Source: Parapedobacter pyrenivorans
GTDB taxonomy: Bacteria > Bacteroidota > Bacteroidia > Sphingobacteriales > Sphingobacteriaceae
Direction of reading: 5' to 3'
Assembly: GCF_014636865.1 (NCBI RefSeq)
Contig: NZ_BMER01000005.1
Span: 62,001 to 126,000 of the forward strand
DNA: 64,000 nt
Part shown: one piece after another, positions 27,001-36,100 of the stretch
How positions within the stretch are numbered: position 1 is the stretch's first letter
Layout of the letters: every line of letters starts with the position of its first letter
Position numbers and translations under genes: made by a program
Notes under the pieces: generated by a model
What the model was told of the DNA's origin: nothing
What the model saw: only the letters and a program-made list of their open reading frames with translations
Databases searched by the model: none

Positions 27001-27095
27001 ATAGGGTAAGGGTTGGCCAAGTGATCGGAAAAGCCCTGCAGGAATATGACGGCAATGGCATAGGCAAAATAAAGGTACTCGTGAACGTCAAATAG
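24039..27095 (+). CDS. Collagen-like giant surface fibre protein
   Basis: A 1018-residue secreted protein. After a signal peptide ending MAQAQ comes a Bacteroidota N-terminal module ([13 protein letters not shown] to [10 protein letters not shown], about 24-134), then 39 uninterrupted Gly-X-Y triplets (136-252) expected to form a collagen triple helix. Next is a tail-fibre-like connector ([23 protein letters not shown]), then some 550 residues of Gly/Asn/Thr-rich beta repeats that include two similar blocks of about 125 residues (DNA near 25780-26165 and 26166-26550), each with VSSGTGG.AGLFY. The C-terminal 140 residues ([10 protein letters not shown] ... [10 protein letters not shown]) match a domain seen at the end of many phage-fibre-like proteins. 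No T9SS tail is visible. Confidence 0.85.
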   Translation: MKRYFPYCVVVFLTLASHMAQAQSGLTGINYQAVARNLDGTVMAGKDVDVRISIIGGSANGMVQYQEEHRVKTNALGLFTLQIGKGTPSQGTFSAIPWQEANQFVKVALAVDNGSYTDLGTTELMSVPFALYAAGGNAGPAGPAGPAGAKGDTGNTGPAGLEGPMGPIGPAGPAGPQGDPGASGAQGPEGPVGPEGPQGPAGADGLDGAAGPVGPAGPEGPQGPAGADGLDGATGPVGPAGPEGPQGPAGSDATINGVAAGGDLSGTYPDPMVAKIQGMPVSNAAPLAGQWLRFDGTEWAPAAIGGGAFVLPYATVENNAATLFSIANDGDGVSIEGINNTTTSNIAALRGIVSSASPGGFSAAVRGINNGTGGLGVGVWGSQGGSGWGVYGSTPNGLGVYGNASANGTGVYANSNTGTGLTATSNNGVPASISIFNNANNNPVLQANTVGNGTVINVTTTGNGAGVRASTESGFGVHGITTSQTSAGIVGDNNGGGEAVVGRTTSDIAGAVVGRNDGGGYGVRGFVATNTAGTAVGVLGQVGLNNSTGRAGRFENFNQTNTQGNTLEVETNGNGNIPDNTQGNAASFFVNNSNSVGAAVRGEVNTIFGNFGAAGIFGVSSGTGGRAGLFYASHPDGNGAALIALTDGNGNALTANAGKDGNGVETNIDGSGNALYAWVPTFATGRAGRFNIYNESNTSDVITVTTVGNGTAGNFKVDRITGTSPAVRGEVNSQFANFGTAGVYGVSSGTGGYAGLFYSSNAGGNGPAVLALTEGNGNGITANAGGSGDGVEATADGGGNAIFGWTPNFGTGRAARFANFNSANGQPTVQINSNGTGNTLLVNHTGVSGSLAVFQSGGANVARVNKAGRGFFNGGTQNSGADIAEAFDVMGDFAAYEAGDVLVISLDEDRTVEKSSEAYSTLVVGVYATKPGVLLTEETIDTDISDKVPMGVVGVIPTKVCLEGGAIKRGDLLVTSSQAGVAMRADPDRVRVGQVIGKALQEYDGNGIGKIKVLVNVK
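24607..24780 (+). repeat. 72-bp tandem repeat in the collagen-like gene
   Basis: Two near-identical 72-base units encode the same 24-residue block, starting [15 protein letters not shown] and ending VGPAGP, followed by a partial third. The units differ at only a few bases, pointing to recent duplication or gene conversion. Loss or gain of a unit would change the triple-helix length by eight triplets without shifting frame. Confidence 0.8.
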
Positions 27096-27097
27096 TG

Positions 27098-27105
27098 TAC
27101 CTTTG
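27098..27105 (+). promoter_or_regulatory. -7 element directly before ruvX
   Basis: TACCTTTG fits the Bacteroidota TAnnTTTG box and ends eight bases before the ruvX ATG, so a leaderless transcript is expected. No TTTG box is found at the proper distance, hence modest confidence. Confidence 0.4.
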
Positions 27106-27113
27106 CCCGCACG

Positions 27114-27533
27114 ATGCGTATCTTAGCTTTTGACTACGGAACCAAGCGGGTAGGCATGGCCGTGACCGACCCGTTGCAACTTATCGCTACAGCGCTGGAT
27201 ACCGTGCACGCCAAAGATGTGCTGGATTATGTGAAAAGCTACCTTGATCGCGAAGTTGTAACGGCTTTTGTAGTGGGTATGCCCCGTCAAGTGGACGGCA
27301 CGGAGTCGGAGTCAGCCCAGCATGTGCGGGGTTTTGTCCGTACGCTACGGCGCGTTTTTCCGACAATTCCGGTGGAAACTATCGATGAACGCTTTACCTC
27401 CAAGATGGCCTCGGCAAGCATTGCGCAAAGCGGCATGGCAAAGAAAAAGCGGCAGGACAAAGCGCTTGTCGACCGTGTATCGGCCGTGCTTATCCTCCAA
27501 TCGTATCTGGAGCGGCGCGACTTTCAGCGATAA
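27114..27533 (+). CDS. ruvX: Putative Holliday junction resolvase RuvX (YqgF)
   Basis: RNase H-fold nuclease of the YqgF family, linked to pre-16S rRNA 5' end maturation and Holliday junction processing. The 139-residue product begins MRILAFDYGTKRVGMAVTD with the first catalytic Asp, has FVVGMPRQVDGT, PVETIDERFTS and DKALVDRVSAVLILQSYL. Length is normal. It lies 18 bases after the collagen-like gene but has its own -7 box; ybeY follows. Confidence 0.94.
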   Translation: MRILAFDYGTKRVGMAVTDPLQLIATALDTVHAKDVLDYVKSYLDREVVTAFVVGMPRQVDGTESESAQHVRGFVRTLRRVFPTIPVETIDERFTSKMASASIAQSGMAKKKRQDKALVDRVSAVLILQSYLERRDFQR

Positions 27534-27564
27534 ACTTCATACCTTTACTGGCTGTAATGCTTCA

Positions 27565-28002
27565 ATGATGCGAAACATCCATTTTTTTTCGGAAGACACC
27601 GATCATAAACCCAAACACAAGACTGCCCTGCGGGCGTGGATGAAGGAAACCGTTAGCACGGAGGGCTATAAAACCGGTGAAATCAATGTCGTTTTATGCA
27701 GTGATGCATATTTGCTTGATATTAACAAACAATACCTCCAGCACGATACCTATACCGATATTGTCACCTTCGACAGCAGCGAAACCGCAGGCGTCATCGC
27801 CGGCGATATCTTCGTCAGTATCGACCGCGTGCGTGAGAACGCGGCAAAATTTGATGTACTTGAGGCGGATGAGCTGCACCGCGTCATTATCCACGGTATC
27901 TTGCATTTATGCGGCTATGGCGATAAGAAGAAAGAAGATAAAGCGCGGATGACAGAAAAGGAGGATTTCTATTTGGCGATACGTAATCGCTTTTTCCTAT
28001 AA
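27565..28002 (+). CDS. ybeY: Endoribonuclease YbeY
   Basis: Zinc-dependent RNase for 16S rRNA maturation and ribosome quality control. The 145-residue product has the central SDAYLLDINKQYLQHDTYTD, the TDIVTF segment and the His motif HGILHLCGYGDKKKEDK, the Bacteroidota variant of HGxLHLxGYDH. Two adjacent ATG codons (27565, 27568) can start it. Pairing with ruvX fits a shared role in rRNA maturation. Confidence 0.93.
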   Translation: MMRNIHFFSEDTDHKPKHKTALRAWMKETVSTEGYKTGEINVVLCSDAYLLDINKQYLQHDTYTDIVTFDSSETAGVIAGDIFVSIDRVRENAAKFDVLEADELHRVIIHGILHLCGYGDKKKEDKARMTEKEDFYLAIRNRFFL

Positions 28003-28087
28003 GACTTTCAGCCAAGTTATACACAATGCCCGTGGCAAAATATTGTCCCCAATAATGCGATATGCGAAGGGTGAGTAACTATGTCGA

Positions 28088-29764
28088 TTATTGGTTCTTC
28101 ACGGTGAAATCATCTTTGCTGGTGACTATTTGACCATTGGTTTCGACGTTTATCTTCATGGCTCCTGCGGTAGCGCCGGAGGGGACGAGTACTTTTATCT
28201 GTGTTTCGGTTAACGAAATAATGGATGACGCCTCAACCGTGCCGAACCGCACTTTCGTAGACCAAGTATCTGGAGAAAAGCCTTTTCCGTTGATGGTGAT
28301 TACGCTACCGGGGATGCCCGATGTGGGGCTGAAGGAGGTAATCTCGGGCCCAAAGACCTCGAAGGTTCCGGACAGGGTGACATCGCCACTGGCGAAGTGG
28401 ACGGTCACTTTATGTTTGCCGACAGGCGTGCCATGGGGGACATACACCTGAAGTGTTGTCGTGCTCGTGGAGTACGTGGTGGTTCGGGTAGACCCGAAAC
28501 TAATGTCGTAATACGTATCGGGAAGAAAATGCCCCGTTATATTCACCGCTGTATTGATGGCGCCGTTATTCGGACTGAACCCGGAGGCTGTGGGGCCGTT
28601 CACCTTGAAATCAGCTGTAGCGGTCACTGTAAATGGTCCGGATACAACCGTTAGTGGATAGGTTCCTGCTGGAACATTGCCCGGGATCGAAACACTTAGC
28701 TGGTTTTCGCCGATTGAATGCATGTCCAAGGTATAACTTCCCAATTTTACAGTAGGGTAGTAATCTCCGCCGCCGTAGAGACCACTGCCGCTGATTTCGA
28801 ACGATTGGCCGGGCAGGGCTGCTTGTGTGGAAACGGATGAAATGACCGGCTTTATAAGGCTGAATTCTCCGGGAAGCTCCGTTTTGACATTATTCAATAA
28901 TACATATACCTTCGACGCTTCGGTAATATTGGCCGGCACGAAGAAAGCGGGTGATTCATAATAGTAGCTAGCGTTAGCTTGTGTATCGCCAAAGTATAAC
29001 TTGAGGTTTTCGTTTCCGTAGTAGCTATTGGGAAGGTTTTCGCCGACAAGCGTCACGGTAGATCCGATCAGCCCTGTCTTGGGCGTGAAATCCGTAATCA
29101 ACGCCTGTATCTGGAATCCATAATTGACGGTATAGCGTTGCTGGCCTATCTGTAGTGCAATCTCAATGGTATTGTTGTGCCCCGCTCGAATACCCGAAGG
29201 CACTTCAACCACTATTTTTGTATTATCCAAGGTTTTGATGATCGCTTCAACATCGGCAAAGTATACCGCCACCTCATCTGGATTGGCGGTATAGAATTGG
29301 CCACTGATGGTAATCTCATCGCCAACTTTTCCCATCATGGGGACTACTGAAGATGCGGATGGAATTGGCAGGGTAGCGGTTTTGACTGCCCCGTAGACCG
29401 TACCGTTATTATTAGTGATATAGGAGCGTACATAAATGGTATTGCCGAAACCCTGGTCCAAGAGGCCATTTACGACCGTGCTATATTTCCCGGTATTGAC
29501 ATCCCGACCCATGGAAACCCGTATCCCTGTCTGGGTATCGATATTGCCGTAGGTACCATAGACAAAACCATAATCCGATATGTCAAAGTCTCCTATTTTT
29601 ATGATCTCGCCCTTAAACTCCATGCTGTTTACACTGATTACCACCGGATCTTCAGTCGTGATCTGTGGATGTTCATCTAACTCTTTTTTGCAGGACCCGA
29701 TGCACAGCACAGCAAGGCAGAAAAGCAGCCCATAGCGACTTTTGGTTGATCTATTGTTATTCAT
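28088..29764 (-). CDS. IPT/TIG-repeat surface lipoprotein
   Basis: A 558-residue lipoprotein: signal sequence with lipobox ending IGSC, then an N-terminal domain of about 110 residues and at least five IPT/TIG immunoglobulin-like repeats, recognised by ITDFTPKTGLIGSTVTLVG, SGFSPNNGAINTAVNITG and ITSFSPTSGIPGSVITING. IPT/TIG lipoproteins in Bacteroidota often bind glycans (SusE/SusF-type or surface glycan-binding roles), but no SusC/D lies here. It is downstream of and probably co-transcribed with the beta-barrel gene, 12 bases away. Confidence 0.88.
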   Translation of the reverse strand: MNNNRSTKSRYGLLFCLAVLCIGSCKKELDEHPQITTEDPVVISVNSMEFKGEIIKIGDFDISDYGFVYGTYGNIDTQTGIRVSMGRDVNTGKYSTVVNGLLDQGFGNTIYVRSYITNNNGTVYGAVKTATLPIPSASSVVPMMGKVGDEITISGQFYTANPDEVAVYFADVEAIIKTLDNTKIVVEVPSGIRAGHNNTIEIALQIGQQRYTVNYGFQIQALITDFTPKTGLIGSTVTLVGENLPNSYYGNENLKLYFGDTQANASYYYESPAFFVPANITEASKVYVLLNNVKTELPGEFSLIKPVISSVSTQAALPGQSFEISGSGLYGGGDYYPTVKLGSYTLDMHSIGENQLSVSIPGNVPAGTYPLTVVSGPFTVTATADFKVNGPTASGFSPNNGAINTAVNITGHFLPDTYYDISFGSTRTTTYSTSTTTLQVYVPHGTPVGKHKVTVHFASGDVTLSGTFEVFGPEITSFSPTSGIPGSVITINGKGFSPDTWSTKVRFGTVEASSIISLTETQIKVLVPSGATAGAMKINVETNGQIVTSKDDFTVKNQ

Positions 29765-29776
29765 CGTCTGATGAGT

Positions 29777-30517
29777 TTAAAAAATATAGCCTATCCGAAT
29801 CCCATTAGTTAGGCGCGGGCCGAAGGAACTATCGGAATGGTCCGTATAGTGGTTCTCGTTAGCGGAACCCGTCCCTTTTTGTTGCTCCTCTACCTCATCA
29901 TAGACCGTCTTGGCAAAGGCAATGTTGAATTCGTAACCAAAGAAAAAGTTCTTTGCCATGTAAAAATCAAAACCAGTGAAGGCGGCTACGCCAAAACGGT
30001 TATAGCCATATTCCAGTACGGACCTGTAGTAATTGCCGTTGTTGTAGACCGTTTGGTACCAGCCACCGTCAATTTCCAGGATAGATTCGCCTTCTATCAG
30101 TTCCTGATTGAGCGATCTGCGCGTAAACGTGAGGTCGGCCCCTATGTAAGGAGATAAGCGAAGGGTTCCTCTGAAATGCTTTTCTATCCCCGCATTCACG
30201 CCATACGTGCTGCTGCTTTTCTCGTCCTTGAACCTAAAGCTATTCGTGCCGTACGGCTGTTGGTTGTCGTTTAGTGTTTTTTCCATACCGACAACAAAAC
30301 CCAGGCGCAAGGCCAAATCCTCCTTCGCAAAGTAGCGGAACTTGATCTGATTTAGCGAATTATTGAGGTTTATCTGGCCGTTGAACGGATTGAAATTTAA
30401 TTCCGTGCCGAAGGTTTTTGCTGCTGCTTTCAGTCTGGACGTATCCTGTTGTGCGGTTTGGGCAAAAAGGGCATTGCAGGCAAGTATTGCCAAGATTAAG
30501 GTTGACGTTTTTCTCAT
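29777..30517 (-). CDS. Outer-membrane beta-barrel protein
   Basis: A 246-residue protein with a signal peptide ending ALFAQ and alternating strands ending in an aromatic C-terminal strand (LTNGIRIGYIF), as in eight-stranded OmpA/OmpW-like barrels. Segments such as FRYFAKEDLALRLGFVVG and YIGADLTFTRR recall the outer-membrane beta-barrel families common in Bacteroidota. Function unknown. It is transcribed first, with the IPT/TIG lipoprotein following, which suggests a two-protein outer-membrane unit. Confidence 0.8.
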   Translation of the reverse strand: MRKTSTLILAILACNALFAQTAQQDTSRLKAAAKTFGTELNFNPFNGQINLNNSLNQIKFRYFAKEDLALRLGFVVGMEKTLNDNQQPYGTNSFRFKDEKSSSTYGVNAGIEKHFRGTLRLSPYIGADLTFTRRSLNQELIEGESILEIDGGWYQTVYNNGNYYRSVLEYGYNRFGVAAFTGFDFYMAKNFFFGYEFNIAFAKTVYDEVEEQQKGTGSANENHYTDHSDSSFGPRLTNGIRIGYIF

Positions 30518-30539
30518 TTTAAGTTATAATTGTTTCGCG

Positions 30540-30570
30540 CAAAAATAAACTTAAATTCAAATATAACAAT
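30540..30570 (-). promoter_or_regulatory. Promoter of beta-barrel/IPT lipoprotein pair
   Basis: On the minus strand ATTG (30567-30570) and TATTTTTG (30540-30547) are exactly 19 bases apart, matching the Bacteroidota consensus except for one -33 base. The start codon at 30517 follows after 22 bases. Confidence 0.65.
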
Positions 30571-30609
30571 GGTGTTTGTGATAAGTCTGTTTTTTTGTGT
30601 AACCAAAGA

Positions 30610-30637
30610 CAAACCCAAGCCTGTGGACTTGGGTTTG
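30610..30637 (-). terminator. Terminator hairpin downstream of ndk
   Basis: A perfect 10-bp inverted repeat (CAAACCCAAG / CTTGGGTTTG) with an eight-base loop lies 42 bases past the ndk stop. On the ndk strand it is followed within some 15 bases by a T-poor but A-rich stretch, so it is a stable 3' hairpin rather than a textbook intrinsic terminator. Confidence 0.6.
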
Positions 30638-30678
30638 GTCAAATAGCCTTTGGAGCTTTTTCTTCAGCTTGTAGCCTT

Positions 30679-31101
30679 TTAAAACCGCTCGAATTGCGAA
30701 AAGAAGAAGTTGCCTTCAATTTCGGCATTTTCATCTGAGTCGGAGCCGTGGATGGCGTTCGCCTCGATGGATTTTGCATATTTGTTGCGAACGGTACCGG
30801 CTTCGGCTTTGGATGGGTCGGTGGCGCCAATCAGTTTTCGGAAGTCTTCCACCGCGTTATCCTTTTCCAATATTGCCGCGACAATAGGGCCAGATGTCAT
30901 GAAATTCACCAATTCGCCATAAAACGGACGTTCGGCATGTACCGCATAAAATGCGCCGGCGGTTTCCTTCGAAAGGTGGATGTACTTCATCGCCACGATT
31001 TTGAACCCGCCCGCAATAATATCGTTCAGGATAGCGCCGGTGTGGCCATTGCCCACTGCATCGGGCTTAATCATGGTGAATGTTTTAGTTGTTGTTGCCA
31101 T
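30679..31101 (-). CDS. ndk: Nucleoside diphosphate kinase
   Basis: Transfers phosphate between nucleoside tri- and diphosphates through a phospho-histidine. The 140-residue product has [35 protein letters not shown] and the active site [12 protein letters not shown] with His118. Length and motifs are canonical. Monocistronic, with its own consensus promoter and a 3' hairpin. Confidence 0.97.
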   Translation of the reverse strand: MATTTKTFTMIKPDAVGNGHTGAILNDIIAGGFKIVAMKYIHLSKETAGAFYAVHAERPFYGELVNFMTSGPIVAAILEKDNAVEDFRKLIGATDPSKAEAGTVRNKYAKSIEANAIHGSDSDENAEIEGNFFFSQFERF

Positions 31102-31115
31102 TTAAATTTTTTTTG

Positions 31116-31146
31116 CAAAAGTAACAAACCTAAGGTTCTGTACAAA
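31116..31146 (-). promoter_or_regulatory. ndk promoter (perfect Bacteroidota consensus)
   Basis: On the minus strand TTTG (31143-31146) and TACTTTTG (31116-31123) are separated by exactly 19 bases. The ATG follows 14 bases after the -7 box, giving a leader of only about seven bases. Confidence 0.8.
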
Positions 31147-31191
31147 TGGGAGAAATTTTGGAAATGTACGGAAGTTATAGAAAACATGGTG

Positions 31192-31199
31192 TACATTTG
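31192..31199 (+). promoter_or_regulatory. -7 element upstream of the ECF sigma gene
   Basis: TACATTTG fits TAnnTTTG. A start site would fall near 31205. No TTTG at the usual distance (nearest at 31157-31160, 31 bases away), so the promoter is only partly supported. Confidence 0.4.
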
Positions 31200-31242
31200 A
31201 CTTATATGAGTGCATGGTAGAGGCAAAATAATAGGAGGCGAA

Positions 31243-31851
31243 TTGGCAGCTCAACCATTCAAAGAGGAACACAAATTGCTGAAGCGGATAGCGGAAGGCG
31301 ACGAGCGGGCTTTTTCACAACTTTTCGACAATTATTATCGGACCCTAGCCGACTTTGTCTTCCGGCTTACCGGTTCTTTGGAGGTCGCCGAAGAAATTGT
31401 TCAGGAGGTCTTCGTTAAAATATGGGAGAAGCGTGATGAGTTGCTAAAGATTAAAAAAATCGGCGATTACCTGTTCATTCTTTGCCGAAACCGCGGTGTG
31501 AGCTATTTAAGACAACGGGCCCGTGACTATATGCGATTGCGGGCTTACGCTCAATCGGAAATAAATGAAATCGAACTTGAAAACCACCACTTGGCTCGCA
31601 CCGAGCGACTATATGTGATAATTGAACAAGCTATCTGCGCATTACCCTCGCAGCAACAGAAGGTGTTTCGACTGGCCAAGTTAAATCACTTCAGTCACGC
31701 CGAGATAGCGAATCAACTGTCTATATCCGTTGAAACGGTAAAAAAGCACATGAAGCTCGCGCTGCGATCAATACGAGAATCGGTAAAGGAAAATGAATAT
31801 GCTATAAACAGTATATTGATACTCTTTCTTTGGTTTTTTTCTTGTATGTAA
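31243..31851 (+). CDS. ECF (FecI-like) RNA polymerase sigma factor
   Basis: Extracytoplasmic-function sigma factor of the Bacteroidota SusCD-linked type: sigma-70 region 2 (FSQLFDNYYRTLADFVFRL, VQEVFVKIWEKR) and region 4 with the helix-turn-helix FSHAEIANQLSISVETVKKH. It ends in a hydrophobic tail (ILILFLWFFSCM), unusual for a soluble factor. A GTG at 31210 gives 213 residues, but AGGAGG lies just before a TTG at 31243, which removes 11 poorly conserved residues and is preferred here. It is followed by fecR, susC and susD. Confidence 0.88.
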   Translation: MAAQPFKEEHKLLKRIAEGDERAFSQLFDNYYRTLADFVFRLTGSLEVAEEIVQEVFVKIWEKRDELLKIKKIGDYLFILCRNRGVSYLRQRARDYMRLRAYAQSEINEIELENHHLARTERLYVIIEQAICALPSQQQKVFRLAKLNHFSHAEIANQLSISVETVKKHMKLALRSIRESVKENEYAINSILILFLWFFSCM

Positions 31852-31918
31852 TAAAAAAGTAAAAAGCACTTACCCCTTATGAGTGTTTCTGGCGTCTTAA
31901 TACCAAAAAGCCGCCGGC

Positions 31919-33079
31919 ATGAACGAAAAAGACCGTTTAGAACAACTTTTTTCGCTGTTCTACAGCCAAAATGCTTCCGCCAAGGAAATTGATGAGTTCT
32001 TTCGTCTTATTGAAGATGTTCCGAACGAAGTATTGGAGGCACTAGCCCATAAGTATTTTGAAGCTGGAAAGGAACAGGAGCTGTTGTTCCCTTCTCAATT
32101 GCGGGAAAGGCTTTACGCTAAAATTATCGATGTCGGAAATATCCCCGCCCCAGACGGAGACAGGAATAATTTTATCAGACATTTTGCAAGGTTCGGTTGG
32201 GCGGCTGCGGTTATTGCGGCTATACTTATCGGCGTTTTGCTTTACCCTTGGACCGGCCGGCAAGGGCGTGACGGAACACTTGCAGACGCCGCGAACAAAC
32301 ACCAGCATTACCTAAAAGACACGTCGGCCGTGCAGGTGCACGGGACAGCGGACACGGTAGGGTCGGCCCTGGCGGAATCGGTCATCAACGTGGCAGAACT
32401 TACTCGGCTATCCGGGGTAACTGATGGATTCAGCACCATCACAGTTCCTTATGGAAAGCGGAGTGAGCTGATGCTGCCAGATAGTTCTAAAGTTTGGCTA
32501 AACGCGGGGTCGCAATTGACCATTCCAAACGAATTTGATGCAAGTAATAATGAAGTTTTCTTGATTGGCGAAGGATATTTTGAAGTCTCAGAGAGAAAAA
32601 CCACTCCATTTTACGTTCGCACCGCCGACATGTATATTAAAGTAATGGGCACTTCGTTTAATGTAAGCGCCTATCCAGATGACGGCTATACGTCAGCGGT
32701 ATTGCTATCGGGCAAGATTGAGATCGAGCCTGCCTCAACGTTGGATTTTCAGAACATTGCAATTGCGCCCGGTACTTCAGCGATGTTAAATCGGACAGAT
32801 AAAAAACTTAAGATCCAACGCGTAACTGCAGAAGACGAGATTTCCTGGACGAAACGACAACTGATCCTGAAAAACACGCAGTTGTCTGAGATTTTGACCC
32901 GATTAAGCAGGATATACAATGCCGAAATTGTAGACGATTTTGGCCGGGACTCGGCCGTGACTTTTTCTGGCAAATTGGATTTAACCATGCCATTGACCGA
33001 TGTTCTTAAAATTATTTATGATTCAAACGGTGAATACCAAATCAATCAAATCGAAGGGAGGTATGTGATCAGCAAATAA
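31919..33079 (+). CDS. FecR-family anti-sigma factor
   Basis: A 386-residue transmembrane regulator: N-terminal cytoplasmic part of about 90 residues that holds the sigma factor, one membrane helix (WAAAVIAAILIGVLLYPW), then a periplasmic FecR domain (TITVPYGKRSELMLPDSSKV, LNAGSQLTIPNEF, GEGYFEVS) and a C-terminal DUF4974 domain (LSEILTRLSRIYNAEIV). It relays the signal from the STN domain of the adjacent SusC to the sigma factor. Sixty-eight bases after the sigma gene. Confidence 0.94.
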   Translation: MNEKDRLEQLFSLFYSQNASAKEIDEFFRLIEDVPNEVLEALAHKYFEAGKEQELLFPSQLRERLYAKIIDVGNIPAPDGDRNNFIRHFARFGWAAAVIAAILIGVLLYPWTGRQGRDGTLADAANKHQHYLKDTSAVQVHGTADTVGSALAESVINVAELTRLSGVTDGFSTITVPYGKRSELMLPDSSKVWLNAGSQLTIPNEFDASNNEVFLIGEGYFEVSERKTTPFYVRTADMYIKVMGTSFNVSAYPDDGYTSAVLLSGKIEIEPASTLDFQNIAIAPGTSAMLNRTDKKLKIQRVTAEDEISWTKRQLILKNTQLSEILTRLSRIYNAEIVDDFGRDSAVTFSGKLDLTMPLTDVLKIIYDSNGEYQINQIEGRYVISK

Positions 33080-33092
33080 TCCGTACATAAAA

Positions 33093-33124
33093 AAACAGGC
33101 AGGTGTTCCAGCACCTACCCGTTT
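33093..33124. other. Intergenic hairpin between fecR and susC
   Basis: Dyad AAAC-a-GG-c-AGGTG / CACCT-a-CC-c-GTTT with a six-base loop (33106-33111), 14 bases after the fecR stop and 47 before susC. It may be a partial terminator or an RNA stabiliser that sets different levels of regulator and transporter. Confidence 0.5.
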
Positions 33125-33170
33125 AGTTGTCTAAAAACCCAATTTCAAAAATTTAAAGACTAACAAAATT

Positions 33171-36100
33171 ATGAAAAAAAATTTTGGAGTCAGCTATCTC
33201 TTTATCGGGAAGTGGACTACCATTCGAATGTGTTTAGTGACCGTGAAAATTATCTCGTTTCTTTTAGTGATTTCCTTAATGTCTGTATACGGAAAGAGCT
33301 ACTCGCAGTATGTTTCTGTCGATTTAAAGCGGAGCAAGCTCACGGACCTGTTTGACGCGATTCAAGAACAAAGCGAGTTTATTTTTTTCTATAAGGACAA
33401 TCTGGTTACCGATAAACAAATCTCCATTTCGGTACAAAACGAAAATATCGTCAGCGTCTTAGATCGCGCACTGCGGAAGCAAGGGCTCGGTTATTCCATC
33501 TCAGGTAAACAAATAACGATCAAAGAGCAGCAGCCGGTTCAGCAAAGAACAATAACAGGCAAAGTTACGGATGGAGAAGGGCTATACCTGGCTGGTGTAA
33601 ATGTGCTGGTAAAAGGTTCAAATGTGGGGACAACCACGGATGGAGAGGGAGACTACGAGCTTACGATCGCGGATGATGTTACATTAATCTTCAGCATGGT
33701 CGGTTATAGACCGGTCGAAGTGAATACCAAAGGTCAGCACACCATAAATGCCGTGCTCGAAGAAGAGAGTAGGTCGATCGAAGAAGTTGTCGTGGTGGGC
33801 TACAACGCGGTGGAACGTCAGCATATTGCTTCATCGATCGCCCAATTGGATATGCGGAACGTTAAAAGCAGGCCGATCGTCAAACTTCAGGAAGCATTCA
33901 GCGGCACTTTGTCCGGCGTAACCGTCATGCAAACGTCCAACATGCCCGGAGACGCTCCGGGGCCTATTCAAGTCCGGGGCATTAGTACATTGCAGAATGC
34001 GGAGCCACTAGTTATCGTGGATGGCATGGAACAGTCACTTTCGGATATTGATCCCAATCAGATCAAAAGCATCAGTGTGCTAAAAGATGCGGCATCCGCA
34101 TCGATGTATGGTTCGCGGGGTGCAAATGGCGTAATTATCATCGAGACGGAACGCGGGGAAACCGGCCAGTTTAAGGTCGACCTCCATGCATGGTCGGCGC
34201 TTAGTAAGCCGATCGACCTACCCGATTTTGTGGATGCAGCGGAGTATATGCTGCTGAATAATGAAGCCCGTACTTTGCAGGGACAGACTCCCGTCTACAC
34301 CGCAGAAGACCTTTCTAATGCGGAACAGGGCCTATCTCCAAATGTCGATTGGCTGGATGTAGTAATGGAGCGCCCGGCAATGTCCCACAATACCTCAGCG
34401 AACATCTCGGGGGGTGGGGGTGTCGGTACGTTTAATCTGATGCTTGGATATACCCAAGAAAATGGACTGAATGCAGGTGAAGGGACGGACAAATTTTCGG
34501 CGAGGTTTAACACAAACATCAATATTGCTGATAAATTTGTTTTACTTGCTGATTTTTATGCACATAGACTTCAGGTAGACCGTCTTTATGCGAACGATGA
34601 CGGACATGGTTTATATAAGCGCACCTGGTGGACGAATCCGACACAGGCGGTTTATTATCCCGATTCGGAGCTTCCTGATCATTTTATGCTACATAACAAT
34701 GAGAATCCACTAGCAAGGATCCGTCACGGCGGCTACCAAAATAACATGCACGACCGGAGTACCATCAACTTACGCCCCCGGTATTACATCACACCTAACT
34801 TGCACATTGATGGTAACGTATCGTACATGATTAATAAATCGGCAGAGAAATACAAAAGAGAGACATTCAAATTTTTTGACGGAGATGGCAAACCTGTAAC
34901 GACGTGGACCAATGCTGTCGGCTCTTCGCAGGGTGTCAGCGTCAGCCAGATAACGGCTCGCGCCACGGTGAATTACGAGCAAAACCTACGCCGGGATCAG
35001 GACAAGTTGTACTTATTAGCCGGAACAGAAACCATGAATAATACCTATACCGACTATCGTGAGATTGCAAAGGCTTCTTTTTTTGGAAAGTTAAACTACG
35101 CGTTTGCGGATCGGTATCTATTGGAGCTCACAGCACGTGCGGATGGGAGCAGCAAGTTTGCACCCGGCAACCGCTGGGGCTTCTTTCCTTCTGGAGCTAT
35201 TGCATGGAACCTTCATAACGAATCTTTTCTGTCTGATGTAGTGGAAAGGGGGATCATCAACAACTTTAAGATCCGTGTTTCTTATGGGTTGATTGGCAAC
35301 GAAAACGTCGATCCCTATTTATGGCAGGAGGTCGTCAATACGTGGGGATGGACCATGCGGGTACCCAATTTGGACTTCTCTTGGGAGAAACAACAACAAG
35401 GAAACCTCGGTATTGATCTAACGATGTTAGATAACCGCCTTAACTTTACCGGGGAAATCTATAGAAAGCATTCTTATGATCTGATCTATTCGAATTTTCC
35501 GGTACCTCCGCTCACGGGTTCTTATTACTTGGAGTCATCTGTTAACATCGGTGAAGTAGAAAACAAAGGTTGGGAGCTCTCTGCAAATTGGAGTGACCAA
35601 ATGGGAAATGTTTCCTATACCGTTGGCGGGATGTTGTTTGACAACACCAATCGCGTACTCAAAGCGGGGTATAGCAGTGCCGATACGTTGATTTTCAAAG
35701 ATAACAATGACAAAATCTGGTATCGGGGTATTGCACTAGACAACTATTATGGCTATCAAAGCAACGGTTATTTCAATTCCGTTGAAGAAGTAAACAATAC
35801 CACTGCAAAATTGCCCAACACCATCCCTGGGGACATCCGTTATGTCGATCAGAATGGTGACGGTGTGATCAACGATGGCGATAAAATAAACTTAGGAGAT
35901 CCATTTCCACATTTGAATTATGCTATAAACTTAAGCGCAAGCTACAGAAAATGGGATTTTAGTTTACTTGGTCAGGGTGTCGGCCGCAGGACGGGCAGAC
36001 TTAATGGAATGGAAGGATATCCAGTATTGGTAGACGGTGCTGACAACAATCTGGGCTCGCCCAGGGTTGAGTACGCGGAGAATCGCTGGACGCCCGGCAA

